This document shows positions 16,330-24,053 of a stretch of 40,268 nucleotides of DNA, in pieces. Position 1 is the stretch's first letter. Each line of letters starts with the position of its first letter. The stretch lies in contig CP070838.1 in assembly GCA_020341835.1 (NCBI GenBank), positions 1,452,893-1,493,160 on the forward strand, read 5' to 3'. This stretch comes from Thiotrichales bacterium. GTDB taxonomy: Bacteria; Pseudomonadota; Gammaproteobacteria; SZUA-229. The position numbers and the translations under genes were made by a program. A model generated the notes under the pieces. It saw nothing but the letters and a program-made list of their open reading frames with translations, searched no databases and was not told the DNA's origin.

Positions 16330-17100
16330 ATGAACACGAAATCGTCGACAACCAGGCGTGACTTCCTGGTCAAGATGGGTCAGGGCGCAGCCCTGGCTGC
16401 GACTGGCGGTCTGATCTGGTCCTACCTGTTGAATCAACAGGCACGGGCGACGCCGTTTGCGATTCGTCCACCGGGCGCGCTTGCTGATCCCGATGATTTC
16501 AACGCACGCTGCATCAAATGCGGCCAGTGTGTTGATGCCTGCCCCTATGACACCCTGAAGCTCGCCACGGCCGATGCCGGCATTCCGATTGGAACGCCCT
16601 ATTTCATTCCACGCGAAATCCCCTGCTATATGTGCGAAGACATCCCGTGCCTCAAGGCCTGTCCTACCGGTGCAATCGATCCGGCACTGGAAAATATCGA
16701 TGATTCGCGCATGGGCCTGGCCGTAATCGACATCGAGAACTGCCTGTCGTGGCAGGGCCTGCGTTGTGAAATCTGCTTCCGCGAATGCCCGGTGCAGGGC
16801 AAGGCCATTTCGGTCGAGCATCACCCTCGCCGTATCAGCAAGCACGCGATGTTTGTACCGCTGGTCCATAGCAGTGACTGTACGGGTTGCGGAATCTGCG
16901 AAAAAGCCTGTCCGACCGAAGAGGCCGCGATTCGCGTGGTACAACCGGAACTGGTTCAGGGCAAGATCGGAGATCATTACCGCCTGGGCTGGACCGTTGA
17001 CACGCCGATTACACAGGAATTCGAAATCAGAGGAAAACCTGACGCCGGCGACAGGGCACCGCCGACCGGTCTGGACTACCTCAACGAGGGTCCGCTGTGA
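16330..17100 (+). CDS. napG: NapG, ferredoxin-type quinol dehydrogenase subunit
   Basis: 256 residues. A twin-arginine signal TTRRDFLVKMG (Arg9-Arg10) precedes a hydrophobic stretch to about residue 34. Four Cys clusters for [4Fe-4S] centres follow: CIKCGQCVDACP (61-72), CYMCEDIPCLKACP (99-112), CLSWQGLRCEICFRECP (138-154) and CTGCGICEKACP (184-195). With the membrane protein NapH it passes electrons from quinol towards NapB-NapA. Its stop overlaps the napH GTG start (GTGA). Confidence 0.95.
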   Translation: MNTKSSTTRRDFLVKMGQGAALAATGGLIWSYLLNQQARATPFAIRPPGALADPDDFNARCIKCGQCVDACPYDTLKLATADAGIPIGTPYFIPREIPCYMCEDIPCLKACPTGAIDPALENIDDSRMGLAVIDIENCLSWQGLRCEICFRECPVQGKAISVEHHPRRISKHAMFVPLVHSSDCTGCGICEKACPTEEAAIRVVQPELVQGKIGDHYRLGWTVDTPITQEFEIRGKPDAGDRAPPTGLDYLNEGPL

Positions 17101-18038
17101 ACGACAAGCAACAATCTGTCAGACTCGGACCCAACGGAAAACCGGTCAGGTACTTTGTAATGCCGGACAGTCTTTCCGGCAAACTGCAGGTGTGGCGTTA
17201 CCTGTTGCTGCGCCGTGCCGTCCAGCTCGGACTGCTGTTGCTGTTCTTCGGCACCGTCAACTGGGACTGGAAAATTGCCGAACAACCGGTATTGACCGGT
17301 AACCTCAGCAGCTCCGAACTCCTCGGTTTCCTGCCGCTGGCGGATCCGTTTGCCGTTCTGCAAATTATGCTGACCCGGCAGATCCCGCAGCAGGAAGTCC
17401 TGATCGGCGCCGCCATCATCCTCGCGGCAGTTGCACTGATCGGCGGCCGCACCTGGTGCGCCTGGGTGTGCCCGCTCAATATGGTGACCGACCTGGCTGC
17501 ATGGACACGCCGCCGACTGGGTATCAAAGACGTGTTCATACTCAGCCGACAGATTCGCTACACCGTGCTCGCCCTGACCCTGTTCCTGTCCGCGCTGACC
17601 GGTGTTGCAGCGTTCGAATGGATCAGCCCGATCAGCATGTTGCATCGTGAACTGATCTACGGCATCGGCGCCGGCTGGATTGCTGTGATCGGCGTATTCC
17701 TGTTCGATCTGTTTATTCTGCGCAATGGCTGGTGCGGACACCTGTGCCCGCTTGGAGCCTTTTATGCCGTGATCGGCAAGGTGGCACTGCTGCGCATCGC
17801 TTTTGATACACCAACCTGTACCCACTGCGGCGAATGCGCAAAGATATGCCCGGAGCCGCAGGTACTGAACATCAAGGCTGCCAGCGTAGCTGGCATGATC
17901 GCATCCGGTGAATGCACCAACTGTGGCCGCTGCATCGCCGTTTGCCCTGAAGACACCCTGAAGTTTGATTTAAGACACCACATTCAAAACCAGCAAGTTC
18001 CAAATACTACTGAATCCCAACAAAGGAGAGCAGCATGA
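17097..18038 (+). CDS. napH: NapH, membrane ferredoxin-type quinol dehydrogenase subunit
   Basis: 313 residues starting at GTG, overlapping the napG stop by four bases. Four membrane helices are visible (about 38-58, 99-118, 149-170 and 183-208). The two CX3CP motifs CAWVCPLN and CGHLCPLGAF lie beside helices, as in other NapH proteins, and are linked to quinol oxidation. The C-terminal cytoplasmic part has two ferredoxin motifs, CTHCGECAKICPEP and CTNCGRCIAVCPED. Together with NapG it forms the second quinol-oxidising branch next to NapC. The stop overlaps the napB start (ATGA). Confidence 0.95.
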   Translation: MNDKQQSVRLGPNGKPVRYFVMPDSLSGKLQVWRYLLLRRAVQLGLLLLFFGTVNWDWKIAEQPVLTGNLSSSELLGFLPLADPFAVLQIMLTRQIPQQEVLIGAAIILAAVALIGGRTWCAWVCPLNMVTDLAAWTRRRLGIKDVFILSRQIRYTVLALTLFLSALTGVAAFEWISPISMLHRELIYGIGAGWIAVIGVFLFDLFILRNGWCGHLCPLGAFYAVIGKVALLRIAFDTPTCTHCGECAKICPEPQVLNIKAASVAGMIASGECTNCGRCIAVCPEDTLKFDLRHHIQNQQVPNTTESQQRRAA

Positions 18039-18526
18039 AAACACTAAAGATTCTCGCCGCACTTGGTCTGATAGCTGCCACATATGCATGCACAACGGCA
18101 GCTGACAAAGAAGGCAGCACCGACACAGGCAGTAAAGCAATCGATGAACTGAACATGGGCCTGAGCAAGACCAGCGTATTCGATACACCGACACCGACGG
18201 TCTATACGTACAGTGACGCCAAACCCGGATACAACGATCGCCTGGCAAAGGCCTGGGATGAATTGCCGCCGCAGATCCCTCATCGGGTCGAAGAGTACCT
18301 GCCGATAGTACTGGAAGACAACCAGTGCACGGACTGCCATGACGTTCCCAAGTACATTGGCAGACCGCTGAATACTGACAGAACGATCAAGAACAAAAGC
18401 CCGATGTCCAAAGATCATTACGCCAGCGAAGATCTCGATGACATCTCGGGTGCGCGCTTCAACTGCATGCAATGCCACGTGCCGCTGTCGAATGCAGCGC
18501 CACTGGTCGATAATACCTATCGTTGA
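18035..18526 (+). CDS. napB: NapB, dihaem cytochrome c subunit of nitrate reductase
   Basis: 163 residues. The signal region runs to about residue 19 (LGLIAATYAC); Cys19 could be a lipid anchor but the lipobox is poor. The two haem-c sites are CTDCH (98-102) and CMQCH (144-148). The expected distal His ligands are His83 in IPHRVEEY and His128 in SKDHYA, the typical NapB arrangement. NapB hands electrons to the NapA iron-sulfur cluster. AAGGAG precedes the ATG. The stop overlaps the napF TTG start. Confidence 0.95.
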   Translation: MKTLKILAALGLIAATYACTTAADKEGSTDTGSKAIDELNMGLSKTSVFDTPTPTVYTYSDAKPGYNDRLAKAWDELPPQIPHRVEEYLPIVLEDNQCTDCHDVPKYIGRPLNTDRTIKNKSPMSKDHYASEDLDDISGARFNCMQCHVPLSNAAPLVDNTYR

Positions 18527-19044
18527 GCAAGGTTGACGGCGGGCGCAGGGCCTTTTTACGCGGTGCGTACCTGACCCGCGAGGGTCGCGCCGAAGAGAAA
18601 AATCGACAGAATCCGCTGGGTCCGCTGCCGCCCTGGCACCAGGGCCTGGAGCTGGCGGCGGAGTGCGTCGGTTGCACACAGCCCTGCGTCGCCAGCTGTG
18701 AGCCCGGCATTATCCGCATACACCCGCAAAACCACGATCATGCCGGCATCCCCTACCTCGATTTCACGACCGCTGGCTGCACCTTCTGCCAGGCCTGCGT
18801 CGAGGCATGCCCGATTGAAATCAACGTTGGGGATAGAACCACGCCGCGGATCGGCACCGCGACCTTGAACCGCAACAGCTGCATCGCCTGGCAGGATATA
18901 ATCTGCATGTCATGCAGCAATGCTTGCGATGACAAGGCGATCACAACGACGTACCAGCGGCGCGCACAGGTCGATGCAGCGACCTGTACCGGGTGCGGTA
19001 AATGTGTCGCAGTGTGTCCGGTGGATGCGCTGAGTATCGTATGA
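18523..19044 (+). CDS. napF: NapF, ferredoxin-type accessory protein
   Basis: 173 residues starting at TTG, overlapping the napB stop (TTGA). The N-terminus GGRRAFLRGAYL is the usual NapF twin-Arg-like start, but no export segment follows, so it stays cytoplasmic. Cys clusters are CVGCTQPCVASC, CTFCQACVEACP, CIAWQDIICMSCSNAC and CTGCGKCVAVCP. NapF is thought to help assemble the NapA iron-sulfur cluster in the cytoplasm. It is the last gene of the main nap operon; a 242-base gap with its own promoter precedes napC. Confidence 0.92.
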   Translation: MSKVDGGRRAFLRGAYLTREGRAEEKNRQNPLGPLPPWHQGLELAAECVGCTQPCVASCEPGIIRIHPQNHDHAGIPYLDFTTAGCTFCQACVEACPIEINVGDRTTPRIGTATLNRNSCIAWQDIICMSCSNACDDKAITTTYQRRAQVDAATCTGCGKCVAVCPVDALSIV

Positions 19045-19184
19045 CTGCGCCGTTACCCGGTATCCGGTGATTGAGACGCCTGTAAATTACTCGGCCGCAA
19101 AACACGTAAAATTCGCAATCGTGTATTGCTTGGTGAATTGAGTACTTCACGTATTTGTGTAACGAACCGAATATCGATGTTTTA

Positions 19185-19231
19185 TTGATTTCACGCAAAT
19201 TACTTACGCCAGAACTGGCAGATAATATAAT
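19185..19231 (+). promoter_or_regulatory. Promoter of napC with a weak Fnr-like site
   Basis: TTGAT-TTCA-CGCAA at 19185-19198 keeps one perfect and one poor half-site. A perfect TATAAT lies at 19226-19231, with an alternative GATAAT at 19221-19226. The operator centre would be at about -41.5 to -46.5. The -10 is convincing; the operator is not certain. Confidence 0.45.
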
Positions 19232-19286
19232 GCGACGTCGCGTTTTAACTTGTCCGATATATCGAACAGAGGGATGAACAGCCGCT

Positions 19287-19886
19287 ATGAGTAATTCATC
19301 AACTGAATGCAAGGGTTTAATCTGCCGCCTGTGGCAGAGCCTGAAAAGGCCGTCAACAAAATATTCTCTGGGCTTCCTGATTGTAGTCGTGTTTACCGTC
19401 GCCAGCGCGTTCTGGATCGGGTTCCACTATGCGATGGATGCCACCAACACCGAAGAATTCTGCATATCCTGTCACGAAATGGAAAAGTTTGTTTTTGAAG
19501 AGTACAAGCAGACGATCCACTACAGCAATCGCACCGGCGTACGCGCCACCTGCCCGGATTGCCATGTACCCAAGGAATGGCAGCACAAGATCGTACGCAA
19601 GATCAAATCCACCAACGAAATGATGCACAAACTGCTTGGCTCGATCAGCACACCCGAGAAGTATGAAGCCAAACGCCTTCATCTAGCTGAACGGGTCTGG
19701 GCCAATATGCAGGAGACGGATTCGCGTGAGTGCCGTAACTGCCACGGCTTCAAATTCATGAATTTCGACAAACAGGGCGAAGAAGCGGCCGAGCTGCACC
19801 CGGAAGCCCTGGATGCCGATATGACCTGCATCGACTGCCACAAGGGCATCGCGCACAAGCTACCCGAGGGCTACGAAGAGGAATAA
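19287..19886 (+). CDS. napC: NapC/NirT-family tetrahaem quinol dehydrogenase
   Basis: 199 residues. One N-terminal membrane anchor (about 27-48, LGFLIVVVFTVASAFWIG) is followed by a periplasmic domain with four haem-c sites: CISCH (59-63), CPDCH (89-93), CRNCH (149-153) and CIDCH (181-185). NapC oxidises membrane quinol and reduces NapB. Close relatives (NirT, TorC N-domain) feed other periplasmic reductases, but its position right after napF supports the nap role. It has its own promoter, so the quinol dehydrogenase can be expressed apart from napDAGHBF. The ATG at 19287 has GAGGG further upstream than usual. Confidence 0.92.
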   Translation: MSNSSTECKGLICRLWQSLKRPSTKYSLGFLIVVVFTVASAFWIGFHYAMDATNTEEFCISCHEMEKFVFEEYKQTIHYSNRTGVRATCPDCHVPKEWQHKIVRKIKSTNEMMHKLLGSISTPEKYEAKRLHLAERVWANMQETDSRECRNCHGFKFMNFDKQGEEAAELHPEALDADMTCIDCHKGIAHKLPEGYEEE

Positions 19887-20002
19887 GCCCAACGGCATCG
19901 CGGTCGAGCAGCCTTCGTCGCCCGGGATATGGCAGTTCGCCGTTGTTATCACCTGTAAACGCTGACAACCCATTAAGCTCTTCATTATCAAGCAGATACT
20001 TG

Positions 20003-20031
20003 TTGAGGCGAGCCCCCGTTTCCGTTATGCT
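20003..20031 (+). promoter_or_regulatory. Sigma70-like promoter for pdxS-pdxT-ubiT
   Basis: TTGAGG (20003-20008), a 17-base spacer and TATGCT (20026-20031). A start near 20038 gives a leader of about 65 bases. No Fnr-like site was found here, unlike the other anaerobic genes nearby. Confidence 0.4.
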
Positions 20032-20102
20032 GGAGAACTTTTCAGGGCCTTTGATGCCTGAACAACAGCAGGTTGAGAATTTTGGTTGAGAAGTCACAGA
20101 CA

Positions 20103-21002
20103 ATGAATGATAGATCCGATAACACACAGAACAATTTCGACGTAAATGTCGGCCTCGCAGAAATGCTGAAAGGTGGCGCCATCATGGATGTCACCACCGC
20201 GGAACAGGCAAAAATTGCAGAAGATGCGGGAGCCTGTGCCGTCATGGCTCTGGAACGCATCCCCGCAGATATTCGCCGGGACGGCGGTGTTGCACGCATG
20301 TCGGATCCTGACATGATCCAGGAAATCAAGGATACGGTCTCAATTCCGGTGATGGCGAAATGCCGTATTGGCCATTTTGCTGAAGCCCAGGTACTGCAAG
20401 CGCTCGAAATCGATTTCATCGACGAATCGGAAGTGCTGACACCCGCCGACGAGGCGAATCATATCTACAAGCACGAATTCAAAGTGCCCTTTGTCTGTGG
20501 CGCCACCAACCTCGGTGAAGCTCTGCGCCGTATCGGTGAAGGTGCTGCAATGATGCGCACCAAGGGTGAAGCTGGCAGCGGCAATATCGTCGAGGCCGTG
20601 CGTCACATGCGCGCACTGCAGGATGAAATGAAACGACTGACCACACTTGGCAAGGAGCAGTTAATGTCCGTCGCCAAGGATCTGGGAGCGCCTTATGACC
20701 TGGTCTGCTATGTGGCTGAACACGGCAGGCTGCCTGTACCCAATTTTTCGGCCGGGGGCATAGCCACTCCCGCGGATGCTGCCCTGGTAAGGCAACTTGG
20801 TGCAGAAGCCGTATTCGTCGGTTCCGGCATTTTCAAATCTGACGATCCGGCCGCGCGTGCCGCCGCAATCGTCAAAGCCACAACCCACTTCGATGATCCG
20901 GAGATCCTGCTGCAGGTCAGTCGCGGCCTGCGCCCGGGTATGAAAGGCCTGGAAATGTCCGAAATACCCGAACAGGAACGCCTCGCCGTCAGAGGCTGGT
21001 AA
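20103..21002 (+). CDS. pdxS: Pyridoxal 5'-phosphate synthase lyase subunit PdxS
   Basis: 299 residues from the ATG at 20103; a TTG at 20073 is in frame but less likely. PdxS (Pdx1) builds PLP directly from ribose 5-phosphate, glyceraldehyde 3-phosphate and ammonia. The conserved start is present: [20 protein letters not shown] with Asp29, then [20 protein letters not shown]. The two catalytic lysines are visible in [10 protein letters not shown] (Lys86) and [12 protein letters not shown] (Lys154). It is followed by pdxT, which supplies the ammonia. This route is the minority one in Gammaproteobacteria. Confidence 0.96.
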   Translation: MNDRSDNTQNNFDVNVGLAEMLKGGAIMDVTTAEQAKIAEDAGACAVMALERIPADIRRDGGVARMSDPDMIQEIKDTVSIPVMAKCRIGHFAEAQVLQALEIDFIDESEVLTPADEANHIYKHEFKVPFVCGATNLGEALRRIGEGAAMMRTKGEAGSGNIVEAVRHMRALQDEMKRLTTLGKEQLMSVAKDLGAPYDLVCYVAEHGRLPVPNFSAGGIATPADAALVRQLGAEAVFVGSGIFKSDDPAARAAAIVKATTHFDDPEILLQVSRGLRPGMKGLEMSEIPEQERLAVRGW

Positions 21003-21020
21003 ACACGACATACTCTCCGG

Positions 21021-21596
21021 ATGAACAGGACCGTTGGCGTTCTTGCCCTGCAGGGCGCCTATCAAAAACACGTCGATTGCCTCAGCCGACTCGGTGTTGA
21101 CACTTTACTGATTCGCAAAGCGTCCGAACTCGATCAGTGCGACGGCCTGATCATACCCGGTGGCGAGTCGACCACGATGAGCCTGCTGATTCAGGAATCA
21201 GGCATGTACGAACCCCTGCGCGACTTCGCGCAGGTCAAACCGGTTATGGGCGTTTGCGCAGGCATGATCATGATGTCCGCATCGGTCGACGATCAGCGGG
21301 TGAAACCGCTTCAGATCATGCCCTTTCGAGCCTTGCGCAATCATTACGGGCGCCAGGTGCACAGTTTTTCTGCTGACATAACACTGGATTTTGACGCCGA
21401 CGGGGATACCTTTCACGCGCACTTTATCCGTGCACCCGGTGTCGAAACGCTTGCTAACGGGATTGAAGTTCTGGCGACCTGTAACGATGAATCCGTTATG
21501 ATAGGTGACGGCGGACATATTGCGTTATCATTTCATCCGGAGTTAACTGACGATGCCAGGATACACGCGTACTGGTTGAGCAATATCAACGTCTAA
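21021..21596 (+). CDS. pdxT: PLP synthase glutaminase subunit PdxT
   Basis: 191 residues. PdxT hydrolyses glutamine and channels ammonia to PdxS. Visible are VLALQGAYQKHV, the oxyanion motif PGGEST (46-51), nucleophile Cys79 in GVCAGM, and the His172/Glu174 pair in FHPEL. The gene is 18 bases after pdxS and 14 bases before ubiT, so the three should share one transcript. Confidence 0.95.
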   Translation: MNRTVGVLALQGAYQKHVDCLSRLGVDTLLIRKASELDQCDGLIIPGGESTTMSLLIQESGMYEPLRDFAQVKPVMGVCAGMIMMSASVDDQRVKPLQIMPFRALRNHYGRQVHSFSADITLDFDADGDTFHAHFIRAPGVETLANGIEVLATCNDESVMIGDGGHIALSFHPELTDDARIHAYWLSNINV

Positions 21597-21610
21597 CGAG
21601 GCAATATCAC

Positions 21611-22105
21611 ATGCAGACAGCTGCCAAATCCGCCCCCTCGAATCCAGTCCTGCCTGGACCGCTTTCATTACCACTGCGAATTATCCCTTCCTTTGTACAT
21701 AGCAAATCGCTTGTGGCCACGCTAAACAGCATCTTCGATGAGAGCATGAAAGATGGCGAGCTGGACTTCCTGCAAGACCGTGTCGTGCGCATCACTATTG
21801 AAGATATCGGTATCGACTACCGGCTTTCGTTTGACGGAGAGAAACTGGTTGCCGGCACTGAATACGAAAGTCCCGACCTGCACCTGAAAGGCACACTGTA
21901 CAACTACATGTTGCTCGCAAGTCGGCGTGAAGATGCGGACACCCTGTTCTTCAGCCGACGTCTGCATATGCAGGGTGACACCGAGCTTGGCCTGTATGTC
22001 AAAAACTTTCTTGATGGCCTGGACATGGAGTCTCAAAGGATCCCCGCAATGCTCGAAGCGGTAACACGTAAAAGCCTGCCGTGGTATGAACGCCTGTTCG
22101 GGTAA
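21611..22105 (+). CDS. ubiT: UbiT, SCP2-domain factor of O2-independent ubiquinone synthesis
   Basis: 164 residues, close to E. coli UbiT (YhbT). The SCP2 lipid-binding domain is complete; the most diagnostic stretch is DADTLFFSRRLHMQGDTELG followed by LYVKN. Also seen are ESMKDGELDFL and VVRITIEDIGIDY. UbiT binds polyprenyl ubiquinone intermediates and is needed, with UbiU and UbiV, for ubiquinone made without oxygen. GAGG lies nine bases before the ATG. It is the third gene of the pdxS-pdxT run and converges with the ubiV-linked dioxygenase, so ubiT is separated in strand but not in place from ubiUV. Confidence 0.93.
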   Translation: MQTAAKSAPSNPVLPGPLSLPLRIIPSFVHSKSLVATLNSIFDESMKDGELDFLQDRVVRITIEDIGIDYRLSFDGEKLVAGTEYESPDLHLKGTLYNYMLLASRREDADTLFFSRRLHMQGDTELGLYVKNFLDGLDMESQRIPAMLEAVTRKSLPWYERLFG

Positions 22106-22139
22106 TGCCGAAACCTGTCAGCCTTCATTAGACAACAGG

Positions 22140-23063
22140 TCAGCTACCAGCCACTCGCTGATAGTACCTCAACCTGTAAAGCAGCCGCTTGCGGGCTTTA
22201 TCATCTTCAAAACCGGATCGATCATGCAATACATTATTGCTGACCAGGCCCTGGCCTGACTCCAGTGTTGCTCGAAAAATCCACGGCGACTCTGACTCGA
22301 GGAACTCAGCCAGTGCTTTTACTGCAGCCCGGGTACGCGCGTCCTCACTCCATTTAATACTCCTGGTACGTGCGGTATAGCGCATGTGCAGATTGCCATC
22401 AGCCATCACCGAAAACACCGGCCCGGTACGCTCCGGACGTATTTCCTTTCCCTTATCGATGTTGGCCGGGATGGTCATTGCATCGCTCGCCATCAGCGCC
22501 TCGATGTAATCCGGATTGATATCGCGCAGATGTATATAGGCGAGCTCGTGGTCGAGTAACGCGTTCTCCCCGCCTTGTGCGGCAGGCCTTACGCAGTGCA
22601 GCAGCAACCCGCGGATCTGAAGATCCGGCGGATTGTAATAGCCGTCGGTATGCCAGTGGATAGGCTTGTTGGTATAGGGAATGTAGCCGCCACGCCATTG
22701 ACCGGTCACAACCTTTAACGATGTGACGCCGTCATCAGCACCCATATTGTCGTCCAGCGCTGTCAAGCCAAATCGTTTACCGAGTTTCGAGGGTATTTTC
22801 CTGTCGGGATCGATCCCCGTATTTCCGGCATAAATAGCCATGTTGGTTTTCACCACCAGCGCATGAACAGCGTTGAATTCAGCCCTGGTCAGGTCGGCGG
22901 GGTCATTGACAGCAACAATCAACTGTTCAAGCTTGTCAGGATAATCTTCAAGCTTGATATCCCGCCACGCCTGGTAGGCTTTATCATTATCAAGACTGAA
23001 CGGGTTTCCGAGCCGGTAGCGCTCGGTGAACTGCGCAATCGTCATTGCTGGCGCCATGACCAT
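22140..23063 (-). CDS. TauD/TfdA-type Fe(II)/2-oxoglutarate dioxygenase coupled to ubiV
   Basis: 307 residues. The start ATG at 23063 overlaps the ubiV stop (TAATG), which selects it over the other in-frame starts and implies coupled translation. The iron-binding facial triad is visible: HTD in IHWHTDGYYN and a distal His in NNVLHDRSGFEDD. The 2-oxoglutarate-binding Arg lies in KRLLYRLRY. ALLDHELAYIHLRDINPDYI and SVMADGNLHMRYTARTRSIK support the fold. Such enzymes hydroxylate small molecules using O2, which is odd beside a pathway that works without O2. Its substrate is unknown; a microaerobic quinone- or prenyl-related step is one idea, a degradative step another. Confidence 0.88.
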   Translation of the reverse strand: MVMAPAMTIAQFTERYRLGNPFSLDNDKAYQAWRDIKLEDYPDKLEQLIVAVNDPADLTRAEFNAVHALVVKTNMAIYAGNTGIDPDRKIPSKLGKRFGLTALDDNMGADDGVTSLKVVTGQWRGGYIPYTNKPIHWHTDGYYNPPDLQIRGLLLHCVRPAAQGGENALLDHELAYIHLRDINPDYIEALMASDAMTIPANIDKGKEIRPERTGPVFSVMADGNLHMRYTARTRSIKWSEDARTRAAVKALAEFLESESPWIFRATLESGQGLVSNNVLHDRSGFEDDKARKRLLYRLRYYQRVAGS

Positions 23064-24025
23064 TACGCGCAATCTCGCGCGTTATCTTTACCGGTAGCGC
23101 AGCTTCCCACCACCTCCATACCGGGCTGTCCATGCCAGTATCCATCGCATTCGCCTGACAATGTATACTTCTTCAGCCTGTTTGCCGCGTCATCACTGGT
23201 GATATCACCGGTTATGCGCGCATGAAAGGTATCAATCACCTGCTCGGTAAACTTCGATTGCGGACTGATACGCAACACATCCACCTGAAAATCAATAAAC
23301 GTGTCGATTTCCCCGATCAGGTTTTGTGTTCTGGCCGATTGCGTCTGTATACCGTTGAGCACCAGAAATGACTCATCCTCACGCGTTCGTAACATGAGGC
23401 CATCAGGGTAATCGAGACACCGAAACTGGCAGTCATCCTTTGGCAGGTTGTGGGCGCGCGCGGTAAAGCATCTGGCCGAGTAAGCAAGCGGAAGCCGGCC
23501 GAACACGAAGACCTCGGTTTCAACGCCATCAGGCCTGTCCTGGTGCAAAGATACAAGGGTCTGGTTCGACAGTTCGACCGGCAGAGTCCAGCGTTTCAAA
23601 CCTGAAGCCGCAAGCACAGACAGGGTACGGGAATTGTAGATATTCACAGCAGGCCCTGTTACGAAGTGCCGCTTGCCCGACATCATCTGTACAGCAGCCA
23701 TATCATTGGCTTCCACCAGGTATTGATCATTGCTGCAAATTTTCCGCATCGCACTGACCTCGGAGCTGGCCTCGAGCAGGGTCATCGTTGACAACACGAC
23801 CTGCTTTCCGGCCTGAACCAGCATCTCGGCAAGTTGCAACCATGCATCAGGCTTCAATGCACGGCGTTTCGAACATACCGTTTCACCAAGATAGACAATA
23901 TCGACCTGTGATTGTGCAATACACTCGTAAAACCTGAACACAACATCAGCCGGCCAGTAATAGAGTATCGGACCGAGTGAAAGCCGGGGCCTGAATGTGT
24001 TCGACTGTGGATTTTTTCTGTTCAT
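23063..24025 (-). CDS. ubiV: UbiV, O2-independent ubiquinone hydroxylation subunit
   Basis: 320 residues from the ATG at 24025. Peptidase-U32-like fold. It matches E. coli UbiV throughout, for example LSLGPILYYWP, IVYLGETVCSKRRALK and GRLPLAYSARCFTARAHNLP. The four [4Fe-4S] cysteines are Cys51, 186, 199 and 203; the spacing of the last three (13 then 4) equals that of the E. coli protein. UbiU and UbiV form a complex that hydroxylates ubiquinone precursors anaerobically, with prephenate as oxygen donor in E. coli. It lies 28 bases after ubiU and overlaps the dioxygenase start. Confidence 0.95.
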   Translation of the reverse strand: MNRKNPQSNTFRPRLSLGPILYYWPADVVFRFYECIAQSQVDIVYLGETVCSKRRALKPDAWLQLAEMLVQAGKQVVLSTMTLLEASSEVSAMRKICSNDQYLVEANDMAAVQMMSGKRHFVTGPAVNIYNSRTLSVLAASGLKRWTLPVELSNQTLVSLHQDRPDGVETEVFVFGRLPLAYSARCFTARAHNLPKDDCQFRCLDYPDGLMLRTREDESFLVLNGIQTQSARTQNLIGEIDTFIDFQVDVLRISPQSKFTEQVIDTFHARITGDITSDDAANRLKKYTLSGECDGYWHGQPGMEVVGSCATGKDNARDCA

Positions 24026-24053
24026 AATCAACTCTGTAGCCTCCCCTGCTTCA

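Noticed and set aside
16147..16977. 276-codon frame antisense to napA end and napG
   Set aside because: Spans two clear genes in antisense and shows no protein-like motifs.
22106..22139. Terminator between ubiT and the dioxygenase gene
   Set aside because: ACCTGT and ACAGGT form only a six-base stem with a long loop and no T-run.
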